A stretch of DNA of 64,000 nucleotides from the NCBI GenBank assembly GCA_036823255.1, contig DAISGC010000001.1, forward strand, positions 62,001 to 126,000, given 5' to 3'. The position numbers were made by a program, and so were the translations under genes. This document shows positions 45,175-54,331 of the stretch, one piece after another. The notes below the pieces were generated by a model, which saw only the letters and a program-made list of their open reading frames with translations, made no database searches and was not told the DNA's origin. Source of the DNA: UBA4658 sp002405485 (GTDB lineage Bacteria > Planctomycetota > Phycisphaerae > Phycisphaerales > UBA1924). Each line of letters starts with the position of its first letter. Position 1 is the stretch's first letter.

Positions 45175-45915
45175 ATGGGCGTGATCCTCCTCTACAGCAT
45201 GCTTGCGGTTTGCGGCGTGCTCTGCGTGGCGCTGATCCGCCGATACGACCTGCACGACCGCGAGCCTTGGTGGGCGGTGCTTCTGGCCGTCGCCCTCGGC
45301 GCGGTGGCCATGTTCATCGCCGGTCGGACGCAGGTCTGGATCCTCTCCGCCGGCGGTTCATGGGCGGCCCGGAACTTCAACCTTCTCATGGCGATCTGCG
45401 CCGGGGTGACCGAGGAGGCTGCGAAGGCGCTCGTGGTGGTCATGCTCGCGGTCGTGTGCCGTTCGATCTTCAACGATCCGCTGGACGGGCTGATCTTCGG
45501 AGCGCTCGCCGGGCTTGGCGCGGCACTTGAGGAGTCGGTGGTCTTTCTCCTGCACGAGCAGCGGGCCGGCGTGCTTCCAGGGACCGAACCGGTGCGGCTC
45601 ATGGGTCACCTGGTCATGGGCGGAATCTCGGGGTTCGGGTTCGGCTCGCTCGCGCGCGTGGGACGTTCGTCGCCGGCGACGCTGGCCCGCTGGTGGATTC
45701 CGGTCGGGCTTGGCCTGGGGATCGGGCTGCACGTCCTGTGGGACATCGTCGCCTTTGACGCCGGTGACCTTGGGCGCATGCTCGCCTGGCACACGGCCAG
45801 CGGGATGGGCCTGATGGCGGCGGGATTCGTCACGTTCGGACTGTTCGTACGCATCGCCCACAGCCGATCTCCGGGGGCGGCGCAAGACCAAGGGTCGCCG
45901 GCCTCGATCGCGTAA
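45175..45915 (+). CDS. PrsW-family intramembrane metalloprotease
   Basis: A 246-residue polytopic membrane protein with about seven helices. PrsW-family motifs are present: TEEAAKALVV (EExxK) in the third segment, the second acidic motif DGLIFGALAGLGAALEE, GHLVMGGISG and LGIGLHVLWD. In Bacillus PrsW cleaves an anti-sigma factor (RsiW) at site 1; other members process membrane peptides. The ECF/anti-sigma pair at 20.6-22.0 kb is a possible but unproven client. It follows rsmG by 19 bp and precedes the helicase by 12 bp. Confidence 0.85.
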   Translation: MGVILLYSMLAVCGVLCVALIRRYDLHDREPWWAVLLAVALGAVAMFIAGRTQVWILSAGGSWAARNFNLLMAICAGVTEEAAKALVVVMLAVVCRSIFNDPLDGLIFGALAGLGAALEESVVFLLHEQRAGVLPGTEPVRLMGHLVMGGISGFGFGSLARVGRSSPATLARWWIPVGLGLGIGLHVLWDIVAFDAGDLGRMLAWHTASGMGLMAAGFVTFGLFVRIAHSRSPGAAQDQGSPASIA

Positions 45916-45927
45916 CATCTCCTCTGC

Positions 45928-48372
45928 GTGTCTGGCGAGAACCAAGTTCGAGAGGTGTTGTCCGATGCCGGGGCCATCGCCCGCGCCTTGGGCTCCGCCT
46001 ATGAATCGCGCCCGGAGCAGGCCCGCATGGGCGAGGCCGTGGCCCGGTGCCTGGAGACGCGCGGGCGACTCGTGGTCGAGGCGGGGACGGGTGTCGGCAA
46101 GAGCTTTGCGTACCTTGTGCCGGCGATGCTCCGGGTGATGCATCGGGGCGAGCGCGTCGTCATCGCCACCGCGACGATCGCGCTGCAGGAACAGCTCATG
46201 AGCAAGGACATTCCCCTGCTCATGCGCGTGCTTGGCGCGTCTCGTCAGGGCCCTGTGGAGCGCGGAGACGAGGAGCCGCACAACGCGGGCGGGTTCGACC
46301 TCATTCCCGTCCTGGCCAAGGGACGCGGGAACTATGTCTCGCTCCGGCGGCTGGAGCGTGCGGTCTTGCGGCAGGACGGGCTGGCGCCCGATGCGGAGTC
46401 CAGGCGTTCGCTCCAGGTCATCCAGAACTGGGCCAGATCCACGCAGGACGGGTCCTTGAGCACCCTCCCGCCCATGGATCGACCGGAGGTCTGGGATCTG
46501 GCCAGGTCCGATGCCGACAACTGTCTTGGCCGCAAGTGCCCGACGTACAAGGAGTGCTTCTACCAGTCTGCGCGGCGCGAGCTGGAGCAAGCCAATCTCA
46601 TCATCTGCAACCACGCGCTGTTCTTCTCGGATCTGGCCCTCCGCGTGCGTGGGGCGGCCGGGGGCCAGATGTCGTCGGCGGCGAGCGCGGGCGTCAAGGC
46701 CATCCTCCCGAACTACGACCATGTCATCTTCGACGAGGCCCACACCATCGAGGATGCCGCGTGCGATCACTTCGGTCTGAGCTTGAGCATGCCCCGGGTG
46801 CTCCGCCTGCTCCGCACGCTGCACAGCCCGAGGCGCGGCAAGGGCTACCTGAACGAGCAGGCCCTGCTGCTCGGGGACACGGGCGTGGTCGATCGAGCCG
46901 TGATTCTCGTCGGACGGTGCGAGGAGGCATGCCGGGCGTTCTTTGAGGACCTGCTGCAGCACAGGCGCACGCTCGGGCCGGGCGGGGGCGGGGGGGGCGG
47001 GAGGGTTCGGCGGCCGGACGTCATCGACAACCCGCTCACGCCGCAGTTGCGGGAGCTCGCGGTCTGTCTTCGTCGAATCAGGGAGGGGCTCGAGTCCGAG
47101 AGCGAGCGGATGGAGCTGCACAGCTTCGCCCGGCGGGCCTCGGACATCGCCGACTCCGCCGAGGCGCTCGTCGGACAGACGCTCGGGGACGAGTATGTGT
47201 ACTGGATCGACGTTGTCGGGGATCGGCCGGGCCCCGCGTCCAGGTCGTCAGTCGGAGGCGAGGATCCGGTCTCGGCGGGCGACGACGAGCACGACGATCT
47301 GCACACCCGTCCCGGGGCGTTGCGTCGAGGGCCGCGCGTCACGATCTCGTGTGCGCCGGTGGAGGTCTCGGCGATCCTGAGGCGATACCTGTTCGATCCT
47401 GGCGCTGAGGTCGCGCAGGGCGCGATCGACGTCGGCACTCCAGACGACGCTCAGGACGACGCCCCCTGGGGCCACGCGCTGCACGACCCAGAGGACGCCC
47501 ACGGAGCGCCCGCCGGCACGACCGACGCGCCGGAGGCCAAACGCGTCGGCATCGTGCTCACAAGCGCGACGCTCTCCACCAGGGTCATCGGCCCGGATGA
47601 GCATCCGGAGCGTGCCGAGACGGCGTTCGCACACGTGCTCGGCAACCTCGGCGTGGCCCGGGCTCAGACCATGCAGCTCGGGTCGCCGTTCAACTATCCC
47701 AAGCAGGCGAAGGTCATCGTTGATTTGGGCGTGCCCGAGCCGCGACGCGGCGGCGCGGGAGCGGGGCAGCAGGGCGACGACTTTGTCACCCTGCTGGCGC
47801 GGCGCATCGAGCACCACGTCCGGGCCACCGATGGCGGGGCGTTCGTGCTGTTCACCTCCAACGCGGTGATGAACGCCTGCGCACACCGATTGCGGGACGC
47901 GCTGCGGCGTCGAGGGCATGGGCTGTTCGTGCAGGGGCTCGATGGCTCACGCCAGGCCGTGCTCGAACGGTTCGTGCAGGCCGAGGACGCCGTGCTCTTC
48001 GGAGCGGCCAGTTTCTGGCAGGGCGTCGACGTGCGTGGCGAGCGGCTGCGCAACGTGGTCATCACGCGTCTGCCCTTCGAGCCGCCCGATCGGCCGCTGG
48101 TCCAGGCCCGGGGCGAGCGCATCGAACTTGGTGGCGGCAACCCGTTCATGCAGGATGCCCTGCCAAGGGCCATCATCCGATTCAAGCAGGGTTTCGGGAG
48201 ACTCATCCGCAGCAAGACGGATTCGGGTCAGGTCGTCGTGCTGGACCCCCGGGTCGTCACGGCCCGCTACGGACGGATGTTCCTTGAGGCCCTGCCCAAA
48301 GGCATTCCCCTTCGGGTCATCGATCCCCAAGGCGAGGACATCGAGCATGGGTCTGCTGACGCATATTCGTAA
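45928..48372 (+). CDS. DinG/XPD-type ATP-dependent DNA helicase
   Basis: An 814-residue superfamily 2 helicase. Walker A is EAGTGVGKS (51-59) and the Walker B/DEAH box is 269-272. Four cysteines between them (199, 204, 210, 227; CLGRKC then ECFY and IICNH) match the iron-sulfur cluster ligands of DinG/XPD. C-terminal motifs QGVDVRGERLRNVVITRLPF and RFKQGFGRLIRS are standard. It unwinds 5'-3', resolving R-loops or repair intermediates. An Asp/His-rich insert (about 430-540) without similarity to DinG lies before motif IV. Start GTG 45928; 12 bp after the PrsW gene, so co-transcribed. Confidence 0.9.
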   Translation: MSGENQVREVLSDAGAIARALGSAYESRPEQARMGEAVARCLETRGRLVVEAGTGVGKSFAYLVPAMLRVMHRGERVVIATATIALQEQLMSKDIPLLMRVLGASRQGPVERGDEEPHNAGGFDLIPVLAKGRGNYVSLRRLERAVLRQDGLAPDAESRRSLQVIQNWARSTQDGSLSTLPPMDRPEVWDLARSDADNCLGRKCPTYKECFYQSARRELEQANLIICNHALFFSDLALRVRGAAGGQMSSAASAGVKAILPNYDHVIFDEAHTIEDAACDHFGLSLSMPRVLRLLRTLHSPRRGKGYLNEQALLLGDTGVVDRAVILVGRCEEACRAFFEDLLQHRRTLGPGGGGGGGRVRRPDVIDNPLTPQLRELAVCLRRIREGLESESERMELHSFARRASDIADSAEALVGQTLGDEYVYWIDVVGDRPGPASRSSVGGEDPVSAGDDEHDDLHTRPGALRRGPRVTISCAPVEVSAILRRYLFDPGAEVAQGAIDVGTPDDAQDDAPWGHALHDPEDAHGAPAGTTDAPEAKRVGIVLTSATLSTRVIGPDEHPERAETAFAHVLGNLGVARAQTMQLGSPFNYPKQAKVIVDLGVPEPRRGGAGAGQQGDDFVTLLARRIEHHVRATDGGAFVLFTSNAVMNACAHRLRDALRRRGHGLFVQGLDGSRQAVLERFVQAEDAVLFGAASFWQGVDVRGERLRNVVITRLPFEPPDRPLVQARGERIELGGGNPFMQDALPRAIIRFKQGFGRLIRSKTDSGQVVVLDPRVVTARYGRMFLEALPKGIPLRVIDPQGEDIEHGSADAYS

Positions 48373-48388
48373 GGGCTTGTTCTGCAAG

Positions 48389-48404
48389 CACTTGTGAACA
48401 AGTG
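48389..48404. repeat. 16-bp palindrome downstream of the helicase
   Basis: CACTTGT and ACAAGTG flank a GA centre, giving a near-perfect 16-bp palindrome 17 bp after the helicase stop. A GGGG/TTTTT/CCCC arrangement follows at 48415-48433. It could be a weak terminator or a protein-binding site for the downstream secreted protease gene. Confidence 0.4.
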
Positions 48405-48511
48405 TCCGAATCGAGGGGGGTTTTTCTCACCCCAGGTCTTGTGTTTCGGGAGGCGGTCGCGGATGATGGTGCCCCTTCACACGCGGGCGGGGAAGCTTCG
48501 GAGATCCTGAA

Positions 48512-49534
48512 ATGTGTTGGATTCGCGCTCTGGCCGCGCTGGTGAGTGTTCTCGCGGCGGCTGTCGCTTCTCCGCGCGCCGGGGCGGTTGTGAACGGGGT
48601 GGAAGTCCCCTGCTGGGATCGTCGGCTCGACGGCGTGGGTCTGCTCATCAGTGTGAGCCCTGGGCAGACCTGTCCGGGTGCGGTCTCGGGATCGTGCGTG
48701 CTCATTGCTCCGAATGTGGTCCTTGCGGCGAGGCATCAGCTCGGCGTTTCGACGACCAGCCCGCTGCCCTCGTTGCAGCAGCGCCCGCTGCGTGTGAGGT
48801 TTCGGCGATCCGCCGATGGACTCGCGGTGAACCCTGTGGTGTTCAATGGAGAGCCCTGCCACGGCGTGTATCAGGAGTTCAGCGTCGTGAGCGCCACGGA
48901 TGCGGCGATGCCTGGCAGCGATCTGGTCATGCTCACGCTGTCTGGAACGCCTCATGGCATCTCGCCGATCGGCGTGGAGATCAACCAGCCGCCGACAAGC
49001 GCGATGCCCATCATGATCGTCGGATGGGGGTACGCCGGCCCGTGCTTCGGAACCGGACCATCGTGGGCGTTGCGGTTGTCGCGCGGGATGATGCAGGCCC
49101 ATGCCCAAGTGTCGGACGTGCTGGTGTTCTCGCCCTGCTCGCTGTGGACGACCGAGCCCTGTCAGTACTGCCCGCCGGGCGGGCCTTGGGTGCTTGCCAA
49201 CCTGCACGATTCCGGCGGGGCCGTGCTCATCGAGGTGCCGTCGGATCAATCCGGGGCCCCGCCGCAGGTTCGGCTGGTTGGGACGATCGTGACCACCTGG
49301 GCCGCCCGCAGGCCGAGTTCCTGGAACGCCTTCGGCGGCTTGCCCCGCATCGAGCAGGCCGGCCCGGTGCTGCTGGCGGACTTCAATGCTGACCAGTCGA
49401 CGGACGCTCGGGATGTGCTGGACTTTTTGAATGCGTACTGGGTCGGGGACTGCCGGTGCAACCTCACCGGTGATGACCTGGATGTGGCGGACATTTTCGC
49501 GTTTCTGAACATGTTCTTTGGCCAGGACGGCTGA
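48512..49534 (+). CDS. Secreted trypsin-like protease with dockerin-like tail
   Basis: A 340-residue exported protein: signal peptide (about 1-24), a divergent chymotrypsin-fold domain with His75 (LAARHQL), Asp137 (GSDLVML) and Ser234 (HDSGGAVL), and a C-terminal pair of dockerin-like calcium segments (LLADFNADQSTDARDVLDFL and TGDDLDVADIFAFL). Tails of this kind are characteristic of Phycisphaerales secreted proteins and probably mediate surface attachment rather than a cellulosome. Cysteine-rich stretches suggest disulfides. Substrate unknown; together with the protease at 3753 it indicates degradation of proteins outside the cell. Confidence 0.8.
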   Translation: MCWIRALAALVSVLAAAVASPRAGAVVNGVEVPCWDRRLDGVGLLISVSPGQTCPGAVSGSCVLIAPNVVLAARHQLGVSTTSPLPSLQQRPLRVRFRRSADGLAVNPVVFNGEPCHGVYQEFSVVSATDAAMPGSDLVMLTLSGTPHGISPIGVEINQPPTSAMPIMIVGWGYAGPCFGTGPSWALRLSRGMMQAHAQVSDVLVFSPCSLWTTEPCQYCPPGGPWVLANLHDSGGAVLIEVPSDQSGAPPQVRLVGTIVTTWAARRPSSWNAFGGLPRIEQAGPVLLADFNADQSTDARDVLDFLNAYWVGDCRCNLTGDDLDVADIFAFLNMFFGQDG

Positions 49535-49705
49535 CACGGTGCACGTCCAAACCGCCGAACTTGACCGAAATGGGATGGATCGGTACGCTTCGTGCGTTCG
49601 GTCTTTGATTGGACCTCTGAGGACGACTCGAGTCGAGGTCGCGTTGACCCATGTGGGCGCAGCGGCTGGCGCGTGCCGTTCTCTCCGCTTTTGAAAGGAG
49701 TCTGC

Positions 49706-50506
49706 ATGAAACGCTCGATGTCGCTGGGCATGAAGATCGGTGTGGTGGGGTGTTGCCTGGCGAGCCTGTGCGCGGCGCCGGTGATGGGTCAGTCCAAGGA
49801 TCCGCTGAAGGACGCGGCGGACAAGGCCAAGAAGGCGGTCGATCAGGCGGCCAAGGACGTGAAGGACGCCGTCCAGCCCCCGGCGATGGACGAGAAGGCG
49901 ATGCAGGAGGCCCAGGAGGCCTGGATGAAGGCGGCCACGCCCGGCCCCGAGCACGCCGAGTTCTCCAAGATGGACGGCAAGTGGACGTGCAAGATCAAGA
50001 ACATGTACCCCGGCATGCCCAGCGAGGAGACCGACGGGAGCATGGTGATGACGACGATCTTCGAGGGCCGGTACCAGGTCGGCGAGTTCAAGGGCTCGAT
50101 GATGGGCATGCCGTTTGAGGGCAAGCTCATGAGCGGTTTCAACAACGCCACGGGCCAGTACGAGAACGTCTGGATCGACTCCATGTCGACCATGATGATG
50201 GTCACCAAGGGCAAGAAGGAGAACGGGAACGTCGTCATGCGTGGCGAGTTCATGGACCCGTCCACCAAGAAGATGACCAAGACCAAGGACGTGACGCGCT
50301 GGATCAACCAGAACTCCTTCGCGATGGACTTCTTCCACGAGGTCGATGGCAAGGAGATGCAGGTGATGACGATCACGTACACGCGTGAAGCGGGCGCCGC
50401 CGCCAAGTCGGCCGAGAAGTCCGCCGCCGAGAAGGCCAAGGAAGACGCGATGAAGAAGGCGGAGGAAGAGGCCAAGAAGCTGAAGGACAAGATGCCTGGC
50501 CGGTGA
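49706..50506 (+). CDS. DUF1579-family secreted protein
   Basis: A 266-residue exported protein. The signal peptide ends near APVMGQ. A Lys/Ala/Asp-rich helical stretch (about 28-55) precedes a DUF1579 domain (about 75-225) with GPEHAEFSKMDGKWTCKI, FEGRYQVGEFKGSMMGMPFEG and DSMSTMMMVTKGK. The C-terminus is an Ala/Lys/Glu helix. AAAGGAG lies 5 bp before ATG 49706. DUF1579 proteins are beta-barrel-like with no established function. A strong intrinsic terminator follows at 50539. Confidence 0.85.
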   Translation: MKRSMSLGMKIGVVGCCLASLCAAPVMGQSKDPLKDAADKAKKAVDQAAKDVKDAVQPPAMDEKAMQEAQEAWMKAATPGPEHAEFSKMDGKWTCKIKNMYPGMPSEETDGSMVMTTIFEGRYQVGEFKGSMMGMPFEGKLMSGFNNATGQYENVWIDSMSTMMMVTKGKKENGNVVMRGEFMDPSTKKMTKTKDVTRWINQNSFAMDFFHEVDGKEMQVMTITYTREAGAAAKSAEKSAAEKAKEDAMKKAEEEAKKLKDKMPGR

Positions 50507-50538
50507 TCGGCGGGCATGGGTGTTCAGACGGAATCAGA

Positions 50539-50578
50539 GCGGGCCGCGAGGAGTTCCTCGCGGCCCGCGTGCTGTTTT
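50539..50578 (+). terminator. Intrinsic terminator after the DUF1579 gene
   Basis: Thirteen-base perfect arms (50539-50551 and 50556-50568) with an AGTT loop, followed within a few bases by TTTT on the plus strand. It lies 33 bp after the stop codon, between convergent genes. Confidence 0.85.
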
Positions 50579-50652
50579 GAGATGTCGGTGCGCGGCGAAT
50601 CAGAACACGGGCGGCACACCCACGCCACCAGGTCAGGGTCGGCGCGGGCGCG

Positions 50653-51882
50653 TCACAGGCGCGTCATCTCCGGCAACTTGCCGAGCAGCGGGGTGATGTA
50701 CTCGATGAACTTCTTGCTGACGTTGTTGGTGCCGTCGATGAACTCCGGGGGCATGTGGCGGGTCTTGGCGGCAACGTCGGTGAGCTGGATCTGCTTGAAG
50801 TCGCTCTTGTAGGGCTTGTTCTTGAGGCGGATGATGGCGACGGAGCCGGAGCGTTCGCCCTTCATGGCGAGCTTGACGGCGAACTTCGCGACGCCGCGGG
50901 CTTCCTTCTGGTCGATGGGTGAGGCGTCGGGCCAGCAGCGCTGGAGATAGCCGAAGGTGTCGGCGCGGACACGTGGGGCCTTGCCGGAGCTGGTTTTGAC
51001 GTGCTTTTTGACGAGGTCGCTCAGGCCGTCGCCGAGGCCGCCGACGCCCGAGAGCTGGACGTTGCCGTGGGCGTCTTTTTCGAGGCCCTCGACGAGGAGG
51101 GTGGTGATGGGCTTGCCGTCCTTGTCCTGAATGCCCTCGCTGACGGCGATCTGGCAGCGGCCGAGTTTGTCGTAGACCTTCTGCACGTCGCTGACGAAGC
51201 GCTGCGTGTCGAAGGGGACTTCGGGGAGGTAGATGAGGTGGGGGCCGTTGTTCTCGCTGCCCTTGCCGAGGCCTCGGGCGGCCGCGCTGGCGGCGGTGAG
51301 GAAGCCGGCGTGGCGACCCATGACGACGTTGATCTTGACGCCGGGAAGAGAGGCGTTGTCGAGGGCGTCGGCGGCGAAGGCCATGGCCACGAAGCGTGCG
51401 GCGGAGGCGAAGCCGGGGGTGTGGTCGGACATCATCAGGTCGTTGTCGACGGTCTTGGGGATGTGGAAGCAGCGGAGCTCGTAGCCGCCGGCATTGGCGA
51501 GTTCGTTCACGATGCGGCAGGTGTCGGAGGAGTCGTTGCCACCGATGTAGAAGTAGTAGCGGATGTCGTGCTTCTTGCAGGCCTCGACGATCCTGGCGCA
51601 GTACTCGGCGTCGGGCTTGTCGCGGCTGGAGCCGAGGGCGGCGGAGGGTGTCCTGGCGATCTTCTCGAGCGTGGCCGCGGAGAGTTTGCCGAGGTCGACG
51701 ACCTGGTCCTTGGTCAGGCCGCTGACGCCGTGGCGCATGCCGAGGATCTTCTTGACGCTCTTGAAGGTCTTGAGCTGCTGGATGGCGCCGACGAGGGACT
51801 GGTTGATGACGGCGGTGGGGCCGCCGGACTGGCCGATGACGGCGTTGCCTTTGGGGAGTGCGGCTTTGCTGGGGGTGGGCAT
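50653..51882 (-). CDS. pfp: Pyrophosphate-dependent 6-phosphofructokinase
   Basis: A 409-residue phosphofructokinase. Active-site blocks GQSGGPTAVINQS, GGNDSSDTCRI and PKTVDNDLMMSDHTPGF are visible. ATP-dependent enzymes have Gly at the position of the Asp in GGND; Asp here and the lysine of PKTVDND mark the PPi-dependent class. MGRHAGFL and the substrate motif SEGIQDKDGKP are in place. It reversibly converts fructose 6-phosphate and PPi to fructose 1,6-bisphosphate. It is divergent from the aldehyde dehydrogenase gene across about 107 bp. Confidence 0.92.
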   Translation of the reverse strand: MPTPSKAALPKGNAVIGQSGGPTAVINQSLVGAIQQLKTFKSVKKILGMRHGVSGLTKDQVVDLGKLSAATLEKIARTPSAALGSSRDKPDAEYCARIVEACKKHDIRYYFYIGGNDSSDTCRIVNELANAGGYELRCFHIPKTVDNDLMMSDHTPGFASAARFVAMAFAADALDNASLPGVKINVVMGRHAGFLTAASAAARGLGKGSENNGPHLIYLPEVPFDTQRFVSDVQKVYDKLGRCQIAVSEGIQDKDGKPITTLLVEGLEKDAHGNVQLSGVGGLGDGLSDLVKKHVKTSSGKAPRVRADTFGYLQRCWPDASPIDQKEARGVAKFAVKLAMKGERSGSVAIIRLKNKPYKSDFKQIQLTDVAAKTRHMPPEFIDGTNNVSKKFIEYITPLLGKLPEMTRL

Positions 51883-51989
51883 GGGGGTCTCCTGTGCAAG
51901 GAGAATACAGGGGTGGGGAGTGGATGTGGAGCGGCCCTGGGCCGCAGGCGTGCGGGGTCGGCGGGGTTTCGCCTTCCTATCCTTGGGTG

Positions 51990-53534
51990 ATGACTACCGC
52001 ACATGCGCTGCTGAAGACCCTTGGCCTGACGGAAGACCCGCGATTCATCGCCCAGCCGAGCGGGCCGGGGATTGGGCAGACGTTCGTGGTGACAGAGAAC
52101 CCTGCGACTGGGCAGCCGATCGCTGGGGTGAAGCTGGACACGCGTGCGGATCTGGAGCGGGTGGTCGGCGAGAGCGTGGAGAGCTTCAAGAAGTGGCGAG
52201 AGGTGCCCGCGCCTGCCCGGGGACAGGTGGTGCGGGCGATCGGGGAGGAGTTCCGGAAGTTCAAGGAGCCCCTGGGCGAGCTGGTGGCGCTTGAGATGGG
52301 CAAGATCCGTGCCGAGGGGCTTGGCGAGGTGCAGGAGACGATCGACATCGCGGACTTTGCGGTGGGCTTGTCTCGGCAGATTCCCGGGCAGGTGTTTCCG
52401 AGCGAGCGGCCGGGGCACCGGATGTTCGAGCAGTGGCTGCCGCTGGGCCCGGTGGGGGTGATCAGCGCGTTCAACTTTCCCAATGCGGTGTGGGCGTGGA
52501 ACGCGATGCTGGCGGCGGTGTGCGGGAACGTGACGATCTGGAAGCCGTCGCTCTTGACGCCGCTGGTGGCGATGGCGAGCAACGCGATCGCGGACCGAGT
52601 GGCGACGAAGATGGGGCATCCGGGCGTGTTTCGGCTGGTGATCGGGGCGGATGATCAGGTGGGCGAACCGCTGGTGGCGGACAAGCGCGTGCCGTTGATC
52701 AGCGCGACAGGATCTTGCCGCATGGGCAAGCGGGTGGGCGAGGTGGTGGCGCGGCGTGTGGGCCGGGTGCTGCTGGAACTGGGCGGGAACAACGCGATCA
52801 TCGTGCATGAGGACGCGGATCTGGAGCTTGCGGCGCGGTCCATCGTCTTTGGTGCGGTGGGCACCGCGGGGCAGCGGTGCACGACGACGCGGCGGCTGAT
52901 CATGCACAGGAGCATCGCCGAGAAACTGACGGCGAAGCTGGTGAGTGCGTATCAGCAGGTGCTCTCGCGGATCGGTGATCCGCTGAAGGAGGGGACGCTG
53001 GTTGGGCCGCTGATCAACGCTCGGGCGGTGGAGGGGTATCTGCACGCGGTGGAGGCGGCGAAGCAGCAGGGGGGCACGGTGCTGGTGGGCGGGAAGAAGG
53101 CGACCGTCGCCGGGCTGGGCGGGCACTTTGTGGAGCCGACGATCGTGAAAGCGCCGGCGAGCAACACGCTTGCGATCGCGATGGAAGAGACCTTCGCGCC
53201 GATCCTGTATCTGTTCACGTACGACAAACTGGATGATGCGATCGCGATGAACAACATGGTCGATCAGGGCTTGAGCTCGGCGATCTTCACCGAGGGGTTG
53301 CGCGCCAGCGAGCGGTTCCTGAGCGTCACGGGCTCCGGGAGCGATTGCGGCATCGCGAATGTGAACATCGGAACCAGCGGGGCGGAGATCGGCGGAGCGT
53401 TCGGCGGGGAGAAGGAGACCGGGGGCGGTCGCGAGTCGGGATCGGATTCCTGGAAGGCGTACATGCGCCGCCAGACGTGTACGATCAACTACGGGGGCGG
53501 CTTCGCCCTCGCCCAGGGGATTCGCTTTGAGTAG
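51990..53534 (+). CDS. ALDH7-type aldehyde dehydrogenase
   Basis: A 514-residue NAD-dependent aldehyde dehydrogenase resembling the ALDH7/AMADH (alpha-aminoadipic semialdehyde, antiquitin) group: GQTFVVTENPATGQPI at the start, WLPLGPVGVISAFNFPNAVWAWN, glutamate in LLELGGNNAIIV, nucleophile Cys297 in AGQRCTTTRR, and EETFAPILYLF. The C-terminal GGAFGGEKETGGGRESGSD is ALDH7-like. In lysine catabolism it oxidises aminoadipate semialdehyde; other aldehydes are possible. Its last 8 bases overlap the TTG start of rpiA. Confidence 0.88.
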   Translation: MTTAHALLKTLGLTEDPRFIAQPSGPGIGQTFVVTENPATGQPIAGVKLDTRADLERVVGESVESFKKWREVPAPARGQVVRAIGEEFRKFKEPLGELVALEMGKIRAEGLGEVQETIDIADFAVGLSRQIPGQVFPSERPGHRMFEQWLPLGPVGVISAFNFPNAVWAWNAMLAAVCGNVTIWKPSLLTPLVAMASNAIADRVATKMGHPGVFRLVIGADDQVGEPLVADKRVPLISATGSCRMGKRVGEVVARRVGRVLLELGGNNAIIVHEDADLELAARSIVFGAVGTAGQRCTTTRRLIMHRSIAEKLTAKLVSAYQQVLSRIGDPLKEGTLVGPLINARAVEGYLHAVEAAKQQGGTVLVGGKKATVAGLGGHFVEPTIVKAPASNTLAIAMEETFAPILYLFTYDKLDDAIAMNNMVDQGLSSAIFTEGLRASERFLSVTGSGSDCGIANVNIGTSGAEIGGAFGGEKETGGGRESGSDSWKAYMRRQTCTINYGGGFALAQGIRFE

Positions 53535-54285
53535 CACCAGTCCACACGCCGGCCAGCCGACCTCACCCGACGCCCCCGATGCGCTCGCCGAGGCCGTGGT
53601 CGCCGAGATCCAGTCGGGGATGATCGTCGGTCTTGGCACGGGACGGACGGCCAGCCGCGGCGTGCTCGCGCTGGCACGTCGCGTGAAGGACGAGAATCTG
53701 AAGATCCGCTGCGTGCCCACGAGTCACGCGACCGAGACGCTGGCGCGGGCGTACCAGCTTCCGCTGTTGGACTTCGCGATGGAAGAGGAGGTTGATTTCC
53801 TCTTCGACGGTGCTGACGAGGTGGATCCGAGCTTGCGGATGATCAAGGGCGCCGGGGGCGCGATGATCCGCGAGCGCATCGTCGCCTATGCCGCGAAGAA
53901 GCGGGTGTACATGGTGCAGGAGGCCAAGATGGTGCACCGGCTTGGGCAGCGGGCGACGCTCCCGGTCGGGGTGCTCGCGTTCGGGTTGGCCTCGACTCGG
54001 GCGTCGCTGCGTCGGCTTGGGCTCAACGGGGTGGTCCGTCGGACGCTGGACGGGCACCTGTTCCTCACCGACAACGGGTGCCTGATTGTGGACGTCTCGC
54101 TCGACGACCCGGCGATCAACCTGGACGAACTCGCCGCTCAGATCGATCGGATTCCCGGAGTGGTCGACCACGGGCTGTTCCTGACCGAGGCCGACGAGGT
54201 GGTCGTGCAGACCAACGACGGTCGGATTGAGCGTTTGATGCGGCCGGCGCACGAAGCCGAGGCGCAGTCCCTGTCCAGGGGGTAG
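53527..54285 (+). CDS. rpiA: Ribose-5-phosphate isomerase A
   Basis: A 252-residue RpiA. Conserved blocks: GMIVGLGTGRTA, VPTSHATE, DFLFDGADEVDPSLRMIKGAGGAM (the catalytic Asp, Glu and Lys lie in this block) and MVHRLGQRATLPVGVLAFG. It interconverts ribose 5-phosphate and ribulose 5-phosphate. A 20-residue N-terminal extension precedes homology. TTG 53527 overlaps the preceding gene by 8 bp. Start uncertain; a later one is possible but homology begins by residue 18. Confidence 0.94.
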   Translation: MSSTSPHAGQPTSPDAPDALAEAVVAEIQSGMIVGLGTGRTASRGVLALARRVKDENLKIRCVPTSHATETLARAYQLPLLDFAMEEEVDFLFDGADEVDPSLRMIKGAGGAMIRERIVAYAAKKRVYMVQEAKMVHRLGQRATLPVGVLAFGLASTRASLRRLGLNGVVRRTLDGHLFLTDNGCLIVDVSLDDPAINLDELAAQIDRIPGVVDHGLFLTEADEVVVQTNDGRIERLMRPAHEAEAQSLSRG

Positions 54286-54331
54286 TTTCAACCGTGTGAA
54301 AAGCTTGGAGCCCCTTTCGGAATCACCGGCC

